From positions 1-64,000 of the forward strand of contig NZ_CP129683.1 of assembly GCF_041080835.1 (NCBI RefSeq): a DNA stretch of 64,000 bases, read 5' to 3'. Shown here piece by piece: positions 1 to 9,143 of the stretch. Numbering within the stretch: position 1 is the first letter of the stretch; every line of letters starts with the position of its first letter. Both the position numbers and the translations under genes were made by a program. The DNA is from Bifidobacterium sp. WK012_4_13 (GTDB lineage: Bacteria > Actinomycetota > Actinomycetes > Actinomycetales > Bifidobacteriaceae). The notes under the pieces were generated by a model. The model saw nothing but the letters and a program-made list of their open reading frames with translations, was not told where the DNA came from and did not search any database.

Positions 1-2947
1 CCTTCGAAGACGATCCTGAAGCAAGGTGTTCGGTTTCGGTCAGCGAGGGTTTGACGAAGTCGATCGTCTCCACGGACAGGTCCTCAGATTTGTCGGTGCT
101 CCGATATGGGAAAACGCCTTCGAGCCGATTCTCCCAAGCTTCCTGAAGCACCGAAAGGTCGACGGTCTCATCGGCGACGGTTATGGAATAGTCCTCGGTG
201 GTCTCTCCGAAGTCCTGGACGACGGCCATGCCCGTGGATTGCGGGATTTCGGCATCCGATGCGACTTCGATGATGAAGCTGCCATACGCGGGCAGGAACA
301 GGGAGTCGGGCTGGATGCTGGGACTGAGACGCACGCCGATTCGGTTGCCGAGAGACATCTCGAAGAGCATCGCCGCCGTGCATCCGTAGCCAGGAGTGGA
401 GACTGCAAGTGCCTTGCCGTCGTCGATCAGCTTCTCGACAATGTCGATGGAGTCGGTCAGCCCCTTGATCTCAGGGGTCATGCTGTCGGGAAGATAGCGA
501 GGGGTCACTCGGATCAGTCTGCTTGCAGAGCTCTTGAATTCCGGAGACATCACATGCGAAAGCTTGCCGACGGCGACCGCAAAGCTGATGAGCGTCGGAG
601 GGACGTCGAGGTCCTCGAAGCTTCCGCTCATGGAATCCTTGCCGCCGATGGCGCCGACTCCAAGGTCAATCTGCGCGCTCAAGGCGCCCAGAACGGCTGC
701 GAATGGCTTGCCCCAGCGCTCTGGCACATCGCCGAGCTTCTCGAAGTATTCCTGCAGCGACAGATACATGTCGCTTTTGTGGAATCCTGCGGCAACGAGT
801 TTTGCGACGCTTTCGATCACAGACAGATAGGCGCCTGTGTATTGGTTCTTCTCGGTGATGTATGGGTTGAAGCCCCATGCCATGCCGCTCACAGTCGTCG
901 TCTCGCCGGTGACGGGGAACTTCGCGACCATGGCCATGCTGGTCGTGAGCTGTCTGCGTCCGCCAAAGGGCATCAGCACGGTCGAGGCACCTATGGTGCT
1001 GTCGAAGCGCTCCGAAAGACCCTTGTTGGAGCATACGTTCAGGTCGGTCACCAATGCATGCAAGCGTTCCTGCAGGTTTCGGCCATTCCAGGAGGTCTGG
1101 TATTCCTTGGGATGCTCGACATGAACGTCCGCCTGCTTCGCAGCGCCGTTCGAAGAGAGGAATTCACGGCTGATGTCAACTATGGTGTCGCCTCTCCATA
1201 CCATGCGCAGACGCTTTTCATCCGTGACCTTCGCCACGACGGTCGCCTCGAGGTTCTCCTCTTGGGCGTATCCCATGAACTCGTCGACATCGCTGGAATC
1301 GAGCGCCACGGCCATGCGCTCCTGACTTTCGGATATCGCCAGTTCCGTGCCATTCAATCCGGCGTATTTCTTCCTGACGCTATCGAGATCGATCAGAAGG
1401 CCGTCGGCCAGTTCGCCCGTTGCCACGGATACGCCGCCAGCTCCGAAGTCGTTGCAGCGCTTGATGAGTCGGGCGGCATCGCCGCGTCGGAACAGCCGCT
1501 GCAGCTTGCGCTCGACGATAGGGTTGCCTTTCTGCACTTCGGCACCGCAATCCTCAAGGCTTTCGGCATTCTGTGACTTCGATGCGCCGGTAGCCCCACC
1601 GATGCCGTCTCGGCCGGTTCGACCGCCGAGAAGAATGATGCTGTCGCCCGGTTCCGGTGTCTCGCGCCGGACGTGGTCGGCCGGTGTCGCGCCGACCACT
1701 GCGCCGACTTCCATGCGCTTGGCGACGTAGCCGGGATGATAGATTTCGTGGACCTGGCCGGTGGCGAGTCCGATCTGGTTGCCATATGACGAGTATCCAT
1801 CGGCCGCAGTGGTCACTATCTTGCGCTGTGGAAGCTTGCCTTGCAGGGTCTGGCTCACCGGTGTCCGTGGGTCTGCGGCACCCGTGACGCGCATTGCCTG
1901 ATAGACATAGCTTCTGCCAGAGAGCGGGTCGCGGATTGCGCCGCCGATGCATGTCGCTGCGCCGCCGAAGGGCTCGATTTCCGTCGGGTGGTTGTGAGTC
2001 TCGTTCTTGAAGAGGAAAAGCCAGTCCTGCTGCTCGCCGTCCACGTCGACGGTGGTCTTGACCGTGCAGGCATTGATTTCCTCTGATTCGTCGAGATTCC
2101 TCAGCACTCCCTTGGCCTTGAGATATTTCGCGCCTATGGTCGCCATGTCCATGAGGCAGCGTGGCTTGCCGTCGCGTCCCAGCTCGTGGCGCATCGACAG
2201 ATAGCGCCGGAAGGCGGCCTGGACGGTGGCGTCGTCGATGGTGATCGATTCAAGCTCGGTTCCAAAGGTCGTGTGACGGCAGTGGTCGGACCAATAGGTG
2301 TCGATGACCTTGATCTCGGTGATGCTCGGGTCGCGGCGCTCCTTTCGGAAATAATCCTGGCAGAACGCCAGATCTGCCATATCCATCGCCAGGTCGCGGG
2401 TTGCGATCAGGTCAAGCAGTCCTGCCTCGTCAAGCTCTCTGAAACCGGTAAGCGTCTCGACCTTGGAAGGCTGCGCCAGATGGAGGTCGAGCGAGTCACG
2501 TCTTTCGAGGGAGGCTTCGCGTGCCTCGACGGGATTGATGACATAGGATTTCACGCTCTCCATGTCCTGTGCCGTCAGGTCGCCGTCGAGCGCATAGATC
2601 GTCGCGGGACGGACCGTCGGACGCTCGCCCTGGCTGATCAGCTGGATGCATTCGCTTGCCGATTCGGCACGCTGATCGAACTGGCCGGGCAGATATTCGA
2701 CTGCGAAGGTGGTGGAAATCGGCAGGACCGGCAGCTGATATGAAACGTCGTCCGTCTGTGGCTCGCTGAATACGGTCGGAACGCAGGTGTCGAACAATTC
2801 CTGGGAAATGCCTTCAACGTCGTAGCGGTTGATGACGCGCAGGCTGCGCAGACCGGAAATTCCCAATATGGATGTCAGCTCATGCGCAAGATGCTGAGCC
2901 TGGACATCGAACCCAGAACTTTTCTCGACATACACTCGAAAGACCAA
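1..2947 (-). CDS. purL: Phosphoribosylformylglycinamidine synthase, long form (3' end outside window)
   Basis: This enzyme converts FGAR to FGAM with glutamine and ATP in de novo purine synthesis. About 982 codons are visible and the frame is still open at the left edge, so the C-terminal glutaminase domain of the long-form enzyme should lie outside. The reading begins MVFRVYVEKSSGFD, giving a PurS-like N-terminal region. It continues through SDHCRHTTF, KNETHNHPTEIEPFGGAATC and GGKDSMSG, which are signatures of the synthetase core. The start is TTG at 2947, preceded by GGAGGA with 7-base spacing. It lies 186 bases downstream of purC on the same strand. Identity is very likely; the fused glutaminase is inferred from the family. 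Confidence 0.95.
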   Translation of the reverse strand, partial: MVFRVYVEKSSGFDVQAQHLAHELTSILGISGLRSLRVINRYDVEGISQELFDTCVPTVFSEPQTDDVSYQLPVLPISTTFAVEYLPGQFDQRAESASECIQLISQGERPTVRPATIYALDGDLTAQDMESVKSYVINPVEAREASLERRDSLDLHLAQPSKVETLTGFRELDEAGLLDLIATRDLAMDMADLAFCQDYFRKERRDPSITEIKVIDTYWSDHCRHTTFGTELESITIDDATVQAAFRRYLSMRHELGRDGKPRCLMDMATIGAKYLKAKGVLRNLDESEEINACTVKTTVDVDGEQQDWLFLFKNETHNHPTEIEPFGGAATCIGGAIRDPLSGRSYVYQAMRVTGAADPRTPVSQTLQGKLPQRKIVTTAADGYSSYGNQIGLATGQVHEIYHPGYVAKRMEVGAVVGATPADHVRRETPEPGDSIILLGGRTGRDGIGGATGASKSQNAESLEDCGAEVQKGNPIVERKLQRLFRRGDAARLIKRCNDFGAGGVSVATGELADGLLIDLDSVRKKYAGLNGTELAISESQERMAVALDSSDVDEFMGYAQEENLEATVVAKVTDEKRLRMVWRGDTIVDISREFLSSNGAAKQADVHVEHPKEYQTSWNGRNLQERLHALVTDLNVCSNKGLSERFDSTIGASTVLMPFGGRRQLTTSMAMVAKFPVTGETTTVSGMAWGFNPYITEKNQYTGAYLSVIESVAKLVAAGFHKSDMYLSLQEYFEKLGDVPERWGKPFAAVLGALSAQIDLGVGAIGGKDSMSGSFEDLDVPPTLISFAVAVGKLSHVMSPEFKSSASRLIRVTPRYLPDSMTPEIKGLTDSIDIVEKLIDDGKALAVSTPGYGCTAAMLFEMSLGNRIGVRLSPSIQPDSLFLPAYGSFIIEVASDAEIPQSTGMAVVQDFGETTEDYSITVADETVDLSVLQEAWENRLEGVFPYRSTDKSEDLSVETIDFVKPSLTETEHLASGSSSK

Positions 2948-3133
2948 GGTAGATTCCTCCCATTGCGATTCCGTTCGAAGTGACGGAAATTGTTCCAAAG
3001 CCGGTTGCCAGTGACTGAAGCATAGGTGATTGAAACAGTAGATGTGTTAAAGAAGTGGCTGCAAACAGGCGGGAACGGTGAAGCGCCCAAGGTCGGCCTC
3101 ACCGCTCCGTAGATGTTCAGTGCATGGTGATGA

Positions 3134-3916
3134 TCAGTTTTCCGTGACGTCCGAGCCTGACTGCGACTCGTCCAGTTCCGTGAGCCTGTCAAGTATCTCC
3201 TCATAGGCGGGGATGATGCTTCCGAGATCCCTGCGGAAGATGTCCTTGTCAAGATGCTCGATGGACACGCCATCGCTCTCTTCGTTTGCGGTTCCAGCGT
3301 TTCTGGTGTCCCAGAGGCGGCATGTGTCAGGAGTGATTTCGTCGGCGAGCAGGATCATGCCATCGCTGGTCGTTCCCATCTCCACCTTGAAATCGACGAG
3401 TCTGACGTCGACGTCCGCGAATATCGAGCGCAGTGCCTTGTTGATCTCCCGTGCCTTGGCCGATATGATCTCCAACTCTTCCCAGCTTGCAAGCTTGAGT
3501 GCGAGAATGTCGTCATTGTTGATGAATGGGTCGTTCAGGGGGTCGCTCTTGTAGAAGAACTCAAGAACGGGGGAGGCCAGTTCCGTGCCTTCCTTGATGC
3601 CATATCGCTTCGCGAACGAGCCAGCGGCCACATTGCGCATGACGATCTCGAGTGGGAACATCGTCATCTTGCGAACGAGCTGATCGTTCTCGGAAAGGCG
3701 CTTTACGAAGTGGCTTGCGATGCCCTTTCTGGCAAGGAGCTTGAACACCATGGAAGTGATCGTGTTATTCAGCTGGCCCTTGCCGGCAATCTGCTCTTTC
3801 TTGGCTCCGTTGCCGGCGGTGGCCTGATTCATATATTCAACCCACAGGATGTCTGGGTCGTCGGTTGCATACAGTTTCTTTGCCTTACCTTCGTAAAGCA
3901 ACTCCCTTTTCTCCAT
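3134..3916 (-). CDS. purC: SAICAR synthetase
   Basis: Phosphoribosylaminoimidazole-succinocarboxamide synthase joins CAIR and aspartate in purine synthesis. The 260-residue product starts [16 protein letters not shown], the usual N-terminus of the family, and has the ATP-binding region ([17 protein letters not shown]) and the LVDFKVEMG and [14 protein letters not shown] motifs. The ATG at 3916 is chosen over an upstream in-frame codon because homologues begin here and AGAAAGG lies just upstream. It is followed by purL and preceded by purT, all on the minus strand, forming a purine cluster. The downstream gap holds an imperfect hairpin near 3070-3110 without a T-run. Confidence 0.95.
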   Translation of the reverse strand: MEKRELLYEGKAKKLYATDDPDILWVEYMNQATAGNGAKKEQIAGKGQLNNTITSMVFKLLARKGIASHFVKRLSENDQLVRKMTMFPLEIVMRNVAAGSFAKRYGIKEGTELASPVLEFFYKSDPLNDPFINNDDILALKLASWEELEIISAKAREINKALRSIFADVDVRLVDFKVEMGTTSDGMILLADEITPDTCRLWDTRNAGTANEESDGVSIEHLDKDIFRRDLGSIIPAYEEILDRLTELDESQSGSDVTEN

Positions 3917-4193
3917 TGCTAGCCTTTCTGATGCTGCGTGATCGGATATTCGGAGTGGATGAATGTTGAATGAACACAGCACAGACTATCAATGACGTGC
4001 TACAAGAATGTCACACGTTTGATGTGCAAATATCTGTGAACTTTCAAGTGAAAATTACAGTTTCGAACATGCTATTCAGACCTGGGCCTGGACGTGCTTG
4101 CACCAGGGAATGCTCGTTGTATCGATCGAGTGAATCGGGCAGGAAAATGTGTCGTGCCAGCAGTCGGTCAGTCGGTCAGACATGGGCATCGTC

Positions 4194-5459
4194 TCAATGC
4201 ACGCGGATCGTCAATGCATCCACGATTGTCTGTGTCTTATTCCTGGCATCCTGTATCGATGACGCAGTCGAAAGCGCGACGCCCATCCTTCTGTGCCCAT
4301 GAACGGAAGGCTTTCCAAAGAGTCTAAGCTCCGTGCCCTGCTCGGACAGTGCCCGTTCGACTCCGGTGAATGTCGCCTCGCCATCGCCTTCCACGACGAT
4401 CGCACGACTTGCGGCCGTCGAGGATTGCGGAATCGAGAGTCGGGTGTCCGATTGCGTCACGGGAATGCCAAGGACGGCACGGGCGTGAAGTGCGAATTCG
4501 CTCAGTCTTTGGGAGATCATCGTCACCATGCCGGTGTCATGAGGCCGGGGGGACACTTCGTTGAAAAGCAGCGATCCGTCCGTAAGCACGAAGAGTTCGA
4601 CACCGAAGACTCCCCAGCCCCGTTCGCCATTGCCGTGGGCGACGTCCACCAAGCCATCCACTATCTGGACGGCCAGCGCGCGTGCCTTCTCAAGCACGGA
4701 TGAGTCGAGGTCGACTGGCTGCCAGGATTCGCGGTAGTCGCCGTCCTCCTGCCTCTGTCCAATGGCTTCGCAGGTGACGGTTCCGGACGATGAACTCACG
4801 GTGAGCACCGTCAGTTCGGATTGCAGCGGTGCGAAGGCTTCCACGATCACGCGAGAGATTTCGCCATCGTCAGCAGATCTGCGCCCACGCTGTGCCTCGT
4901 CCCAGGAAGCTTCCAGATCGTCGGCGGAACGTGCCACGGATTGTCCGTGGCCGGAAGAACTCATGATCGGTTTGATGACGCAGGGGAATCCCACGGCTTG
5001 CGCACCCGCAAGCAACTCGTCGAGGCTGCCTGCAAATCGATATGGAGTGGTCGGCAGTCCCAGTGATTCGTGTGCCAGAACGCGCAGACGCTCGCGATCC
5101 ATGCAGATCGCTGCAATCTGCGAGCTTGGCGTGACCTGAATGCCTCGATCGGCCGCCTTCTGCAATTCCTGGGTGGCGATGGCCTCCACCTCCGGAATGA
5201 TGATGTCAGGTTGAATCTCGTCGATGAGCGCATCGAGCCTATCTGGATTGGCCATGTCAAGCACGCGCGATTCGTGCGCCACCTGGGCCGCAGGTGCGCC
5301 TTCATAACTGTCCGCGGCGCACACCCACGCTCCCAAACGCATGAGTTCGATCACTATCTCCCTGCCAAGCTCACCCGAACCGAGCATAAGGATTTTCGTG
5401 CGTTGCGTGCCTAATGGAGAACCGAGTGCATGATTGTTCACGATCTGAGCTGCTTTCAA
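4194..5459 (-). CDS. purT: Formate-dependent GAR transformylase (PurT)
   Basis: This ATP-grasp enzyme formylates GAR using free formate and ATP, an alternative to the folate-dependent PurN step. The protein (421 residues) shows the PurT pattern throughout: KILMLGSGELGREIVIELMR, PEVEAIATQEL, the ATP-grasp segment KPIMSSSGHGQS, GQRQEDGDYRESWQP and NEVSPRPHDTGMVTMISQ. The usual family length is near 390; the extra residues are mainly at the N-terminus and in an insert near residues 275-285. The start is uncertain: TTG at 5459 has no good ribosome site, and a GTG at 5441 is also possible. It is divergent from the dehydrogenase at 5600 and 277 bases upstream of purC. Confidence 0.92.
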   Translation of the reverse strand: MKAAQIVNNHALGSPLGTQRTKILMLGSGELGREIVIELMRLGAWVCAADSYEGAPAAQVAHESRVLDMANPDRLDALIDEIQPDIIIPEVEAIATQELQKAADRGIQVTPSSQIAAICMDRERLRVLAHESLGLPTTPYRFAGSLDELLAGAQAVGFPCVIKPIMSSSGHGQSVARSADDLEASWDEAQRGRRSADDGEISRVIVEAFAPLQSELTVLTVSSSSGTVTCEAIGQRQEDGDYRESWQPVDLDSSVLEKARALAVQIVDGLVDVAHGNGERGWGVFGVELFVLTDGSLLFNEVSPRPHDTGMVTMISQRLSEFALHARAVLGIPVTQSDTRLSIPQSSTAASRAIVVEGDGEATFTGVERALSEQGTELRLFGKPSVHGHRRMGVALSTASSIQDARNKTQTIVDALTIRVH

Positions 5460-5599
5460 AAGGGGAAGATGGTGAGTGTCGTCGCCTACGCTGCCATTAT
5501 GCCTTCGAGGGTCTATTTTCTGCGAGATGCTGCATGCAATCCGAAGCCTCGAACTCGATTCGCAATCTCCTCATCGCATCCATCAACTAGCATGGGGCC

Positions 5600-6559
5600 A
5601 TGATCAAAGCACAAGAAGCATTGAACATGGCGAGGAATCTGGGGACGCAGGCCGCAGACTATGCGACGAACTTCGTTGAGGAGCATGGTGTCGCATTGAA
5701 GCGAACGCAATCAGCTGCACGCTTCCAAGGCGCTCGCGTCGTGATAACCGGCGCAGGTTCAGGACTGGGCAAAGCCGTTGCCCGGCTTATCGTTGCCGAG
5801 GGCGGACGCGTGGCGCTCTGGGGACAGCATAAGACCAATATCCAGGAAGTCGCTGACGAGCTCAATGAGCAATATGGCACCGCGAGTCATCCGGTGGCAT
5901 TCCCTTTCAGGGTTGACGTGTCTCAGGCTCCTGCGGTGAACCGTACGGCACAGAAGACGATCGACGCACTGGGCGGGGTCAATGTCGTGATCAACAACGC
6001 AGGAATAATCAGCGGCAGACTCTTCAGGGAACTCGACGATAGAAGCATCCGTCAGACCTTCGCCGTGAACAGCATGGCCCTGTTCTGGGTCACGAAGGCG
6101 TTCCTGAACGAGCTTGAGAAGCATCGCCGAGCCCATATCGTCAATGTGGCCTCAATCGCAGGATACGTCTCCGTTGCAAGGCAGACTGATTATTCGGCAA
6201 GCAAGTGCGCTGCGGTAGGATTCACGAATGCGCTCAGGGCGGAATTGAAAAGCGAGCACAGTTCAGTCAAGACTCTGCTGGTGTGCCCCTATTATATTGA
6301 CACCGGCATGTTCTCGGGTGTGGATGCGGGTCTGCTCCGACGGGCGATGCGCATGCTCAGCACTGAAAAAGTGGCTGATGCGATCGTAGATGCCGTGGCG
6401 AACGGGAAGGAACGCCTGTTCGTCCCCAAGGTAGGCGAGCTCGGCACCCTGCTGGCAGCCTTGCCGGTTTCGCTTGCGGACCGTCTGCTCGATGTGATGC
6501 ATGCGAATGATGCGATGGCGCATTTTGTCGGCAAGGGCGAGACGAAACCGGCTGAATAG
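5600..6559 (+). CDS. Short-chain dehydrogenase/reductase
   Basis: An NAD(P)-dependent oxidoreductase of the classical SDR family, 319 residues, substrate unknown. The cofactor motif TGAGSGLG is at residues 50-57, NNAG at 132-135, the catalytic Ser in NVASIAGY near 185, and the YSASK active site at 198-202. About 40 residues precede the Rossmann fold, and a C-terminal tail (VSLADRLLDVMHANDAM) resembles membrane-associated retinol-dehydrogenase-like SDRs. That resemblance is a hint only. The next gene starts 45 bases downstream on the same strand, so the two may be co-transcribed. An alternative in-frame start lies at residue 10. Confidence 0.85.
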   Translation: MIKAQEALNMARNLGTQAADYATNFVEEHGVALKRTQSAARFQGARVVITGAGSGLGKAVARLIVAEGGRVALWGQHKTNIQEVADELNEQYGTASHPVAFPFRVDVSQAPAVNRTAQKTIDALGGVNVVINNAGIISGRLFRELDDRSIRQTFAVNSMALFWVTKAFLNELEKHRRAHIVNVASIAGYVSVARQTDYSASKCAAVGFTNALRAELKSEHSSVKTLLVCPYYIDTGMFSGVDAGLLRRAMRMLSTEKVADAIVDAVANGKERLFVPKVGELGTLLAALPVSLADRLLDVMHANDAMAHFVGKGETKPAE

Positions 6560-6604
6560 TCAGCAGTTCAGCTGATCTGGACTTTGGGGGAAGGATGATT
6601 GTCG

Positions 6605-7858
6605 ATGAGTGAGACGGCATTGAACGTGGAAGGAACGCCAGGCGCAGGGCAGGCACCGGAGAATCCGATAGATGGTGAATTCCAGCTCGACAGGATGATC
6701 GCAACGCGGGCGCAGCGCATTCCGGGCAATCCGTTCGCCATGGGTGATGCGCGAGTCGCGCGAGCCGTCGCGAACGGCGAAGATGTGATCGACCTGAGCA
6801 AGGGCAACCCAGACGGTCAGCCCCCTGACTTCATGGTGGACGAGGCAGTCCGTGCCAGCCATGACCCCGCAGATTTTCGCTACACTGCATTCAATGGAAA
6901 GCCTGCATTCCTGCAGGCGGCGGCATCTTGGTACAGGCGCGAACATGGGGTCGAGCTTGATCCGAAGACCCAGCTGCTTGCCGTAAGCGGTGCGTCGGTC
7001 GGCATCGGATTGGTGGCGCTTACCCTGATAGACCCCGGCGATCTCGTTGTGGTGCCCGGGCCATATTATCCACAGTATGAAGGCTCTACAGCCGTCGCAC
7101 AGGGCCGTTTGCATGCGTTGCCAACCGACGAGGAGCACGGCTTCCTTCCCGATCTGGATGCGGTCGATGAGTCGGTGTGGCGCGAAGCCAAACTGCTGAT
7201 ACTGAACTATCCGAACAATCCGACCGGTGCAGTAGCCAATCCTGAATTCTTTGCCAAGGCAGTCGCGCTCGCCAAGCGCTATCACTTCATCATCATGCAT
7301 GATTTCGCCTATGCCGGCATCGGATTTGATGATGCCGCGCCCATCAGTCTGCTTGAGACCCCTGGTGCGATGGACGTATCAGTGGAGCTATGCTCGCTTT
7401 CGAAGATGTATATGGTGGCAGGCTGGCGTGGCGGCTTCATTGCCGGGAACTCGGTGCTGGTGGATGCGATCAAGGCCCTGAACCAGCAGACCACGCTGCT
7501 CGTCACGTCGACGGTGCTGGATGCCGGAACCGTGGCTCTCAACAGCGATCAAGCCTCCGTCGGTGTGCTCGCAGCGAGGTACAGGAAGCGTTTTGAGACG
7601 CTTAAGGCAGGAATGGCACAGGCAGGGCTTCATCTGTGCGACGCCCACGGTGGCCTTTTCGCATGGATGCGCGTTCCGACAGGCACCAATGACCGTGACT
7701 TCACTACATGGCTGCTGCATAGTGCGGGTGTGGCGGTTCTTGCCGGGTCGGATTTCGGACCCACGGGTGAGGGCTTCGTGCGTCTGAGCCTACTGAAGCC
7801 CGAGTCCGAGCTTGACGAGGCGGCACGCCGCATCGGCGAGGCCATGAAGACACGGTAG
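6605..7858 (+). CDS. Class I/II PLP-dependent aminotransferase
   Basis: A fold-type I aminotransferase of 417 residues. Visible signatures are LSKGNPDGQPPDF at the substrate-entry strand, VSGASVGIGLVALTLIDPGD and NYPNNPTGA near the cofactor, HDFAYAGIGFDD with the PLP-ring Asp/Tyr, and SLSKMYMVAGWRGGF containing the Schiff-base lysine. The pattern is closest to the alanine/aspartate or LL-diaminopimelate-like subgroup, but substrate cannot be fixed from sequence. The start is ATG at 6605, 10 bases after GGGGGAAGGA; a TTG two codons upstream is less well placed. Downstream lies a four-copy 14-bp repeat. Confidence 0.88.
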   Translation: MSETALNVEGTPGAGQAPENPIDGEFQLDRMIATRAQRIPGNPFAMGDARVARAVANGEDVIDLSKGNPDGQPPDFMVDEAVRASHDPADFRYTAFNGKPAFLQAAASWYRREHGVELDPKTQLLAVSGASVGIGLVALTLIDPGDLVVVPGPYYPQYEGSTAVAQGRLHALPTDEEHGFLPDLDAVDESVWREAKLLILNYPNNPTGAVANPEFFAKAVALAKRYHFIIMHDFAYAGIGFDDAAPISLLETPGAMDVSVELCSLSKMYMVAGWRGGFIAGNSVLVDAIKALNQQTTLLVTSTVLDAGTVALNSDQASVGVLAARYRKRFETLKAGMAQAGLHLCDAHGGLFAWMRVPTGTNDRDFTTWLLHSAGVAVLAGSDFGPTGEGFVRLSLLKPESELDEAARRIGEAMKTR

Positions 7859-7908
7859 CCAAGCACTTCGGATGAGCTGCCTGCTTGTTCGGCAGTGCTT
7901 ATTTGGAG

Positions 7909-7964
7909 GCGCTCATTCTTCGGCGCTCATTCTTCAGCTCTTATTCTTGAGTGCTTATTCTTGA
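7909..7964. repeat. 14-bp degenerate tandem repeat, four copies
   Basis: Four consecutive 14-base units (7909-7922, 7923-7936, 7937-7950, 7951-7964) follow the pattern GYKCTYATTCTTSR. They fill the gap between the convergent aminotransferase and SRAP genes. No coding potential is apparent. Confidence 0.85.
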
Positions 7965-8011
7965 ATGATGAGAGAGTGCCGCAGCATGCTCGTAAAACGC
8001 AGCCAGGACGG

Positions 8012-8671
8012 TCATATGATGCTTTCGGTGAGCGTTGGGGCGTCGCCATGCAGCGGCTTGACCTGCCAGAACTGAAGGTCTTTCCCAAGCGACTCGCTTC
8101 GCGCCTGTGCGATGGGAAGAATGTCCTGTGCGGCGGTTTTGGGATCGAGCCAGTCGTCCAGCAGGTCATCTGCAATCAGGACGGGCATTCTGCCATGTAT
8201 TGATTCGACGTTGTCAGTCGCCTCTCTGGTGAGGATGGTGCTTGTCAGCGTCCAATGGTGCCGTGGTTGCGGCCGCCACCATCCATATAGCCCGGCGATT
8301 GACAGCGGAGCCACGTCCTGATTCGAGAAATAGAAAGGATCCCTGTGGTTGCGCCATTCGTAGTATCCAGAAGCCGGGATGACGCATCGCTGCAATTGCG
8401 CCGCATGCTGATATGTCGCTTTTTCAAGCACGGTTTCCAAGCGTGCATTGAATGTCGGATATTGCAAGGAAACCGTATTTGACCACGGTGGCACAAAGCT
8501 CCAATGTGACGGGGCAAGATGGCGGATGCTGTCCTTTCCGTCGAGAATCGTCGCAACCTCCTGGGTGGGCCTGATGTTCCATGACTTTCCAGGTAGCTTG
8601 CCTGTGGGAGTCGCCTGATAGAAATCAGCCAACTCGTCAATCACATAGTCCATCGCGAAGCATCCGCACAT
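8012..8671 (-). CDS. SRAP-family protein (HMCES/YedK-type abasic-site shield)
   Basis: SOS response-associated peptidase family: these proteins form a covalent thiazolidine link through Cys2 to abasic sites in single-stranded DNA. The 219-residue product starts MCGCF, giving the essential Cys2 after Met removal. It has NIRPTQEV, FNARLET, RCVIPASGYYEW (with the conserved Glu) and IHGRMPV (with the conserved His). These are all the family's active-site blocks, so it should be functional. No LexA box was seen upstream. The gene ends opposite the aminotransferase. Confidence 0.93.
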   Translation of the reverse strand: MCGCFAMDYVIDELADFYQATPTGKLPGKSWNIRPTQEVATILDGKDSIRHLAPSHWSFVPPWSNTVSLQYPTFNARLETVLEKATYQHAAQLQRCVIPASGYYEWRNHRDPFYFSNQDVAPLSIAGLYGWWRPQPRHHWTLTSTILTREATDNVESIHGRMPVLIADDLLDDWLDPKTAAQDILPIAQARSESLGKDLQFWQVKPLHGDAPTLTESII

Positions 8672-8796
8672 AGGTCAATCTTAAAGCCAGAATGGCATAT
8701 GTCCCAGTCTCGCTGGTGGAATCTCGTCGTTTTCCGTTCATGCACGGTGCGGGCACAGGACAGGCATCGCCGAGGCAGTCATCGGCTTGAGTATGG

Positions 8797-8840
8797 AAAA
8801 ATCCCCACAATCGTTGAGATTGCAAGGATTTCCTGTGGGG
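8797..8840 (-). terminator. Terminator-like hairpin beyond attL
   Basis: Read on the minus strand, CCCCACA (8834-8840) pairs with TGTGGGG (8803-8809) and is followed by ATTTTT. It lies directly past the partial tRNA-His copy. I infer that it was the original terminator of tRNA-His before the mini-island inserted. Confidence 0.6.
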
Positions 8841-8881
8841 TGGATAACGCGGCTCGAACGCGCGACCTTCTGAACCACAAT
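8835..8881. repeat. attL-like copy: 3' half of tRNA-His
   Basis: These 47 bases are identical to 9732-9778, which cover the 3' half of tRNA-His from the anticodon loop to past the CCA end. The truncated copy cannot form a tRNA. A perfect duplication of a tRNA 3' end is the classical footprint of site-specific integration by a tyrosine integrase. It marks the left boundary of an 850-base insertion (8882-9731). Confidence 0.9.
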
Positions 8882-8884
8882 GTG

Positions 8885-8979
8885 CCCCGTGTCCAGACTA
8901 CTGAATTGTGCCCCGTTTGTTGGACTGGAATATTCAGTTCAACGGATGGAGGTGCGGTTCAGTAGTCTGGGTGCGGGGC
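8885..8979. repeat. Nested inverted repeat just inside attL
   Basis: The outer arms are 8885-8905 and 8958-8979 and contain the complementary pair CCAGACTACTGAA / TTCAGTAGTCTGG. Inside them lies a second palindrome centred on GAATATTC (8919-8943). The segment TGTGCCCCGT also occurs twice in direct orientation (8881 and 8907). This looks like the remains of insertion-sequence ends, or a small non-autonomous element. No transposase is present. Confidence 0.6.
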
Positions 8980-8993
8980 TTTCTCTCGTTTCA

Positions 8994-9027
8994 ATGTTCA
9001 GTACTCGGTCATGTTCAGTACTCGGTC
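8994..9027. repeat. 17-bp perfect tandem duplication
   Basis: The 17-base unit ATGTTCAGTACTCGGTC occurs twice in a row (8994-9010 and 9011-9027), upstream of the guanidine-switch leader. Function unknown. Confidence 0.9.
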
Positions 9028-9039
9028 ATCTGCTGCTGA

Positions 9040-9068
9040 TTGAAGCGAGAACGACGTGCTAGGATATC
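9040..9068 (+). promoter_or_regulatory. Possible promoter for the Gdx transcript
   Basis: TTGAAG (9040-9045) and GATATC (9063-9068) are separated by 17 bases, upstream of the riboswitch. The match to the sigma-70 consensus is moderate only. Confidence 0.35.
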
Positions 9069-9090
9069 ATGCAGAATCCATTTTTGAATT

Positions 9091-9132
9091 CCCGGACGAT
9101 GGCCAAGTACCCGGACAGCGACAAGACTTGCC
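9091..9132 (+). ncRNA. Guanidine-III (ykkC-III, mini) riboswitch
   Basis: The segment has the compact guanidine-III layout. A 5' CCGGACGA block is followed by a P1 strand (9100-9108), then TACCCGG, then the conserved GACAAGAC block (9120-9127), then the P1 partner (9126-9133). CCGG at 9092-9095 can pair with CCGG at 9111-9114 to form the pseudoknot. P1 carries one bulged C. The ribosome site GGGAGG (9135-9140) starts immediately after P1, which suits translational control. The gene behind it is a Gdx-type small multidrug resistance transporter, the expected target. I recalled the consensus from memory; no covariance search was run. Confidence 0.85.
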
Positions 9133-9143
9133 AAGGGAGGACC

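Noticed and set aside
26..1576. A 516-codon open frame on the plus strand
   Set aside because: It is antisense to purL, has no ribosome site or recognisable domain, and reflects third-base GC bias of the real gene.
3254..3922. A 222-codon plus-strand frame
   Set aside because: It lies entirely opposite purC and its translation has no family resemblance.
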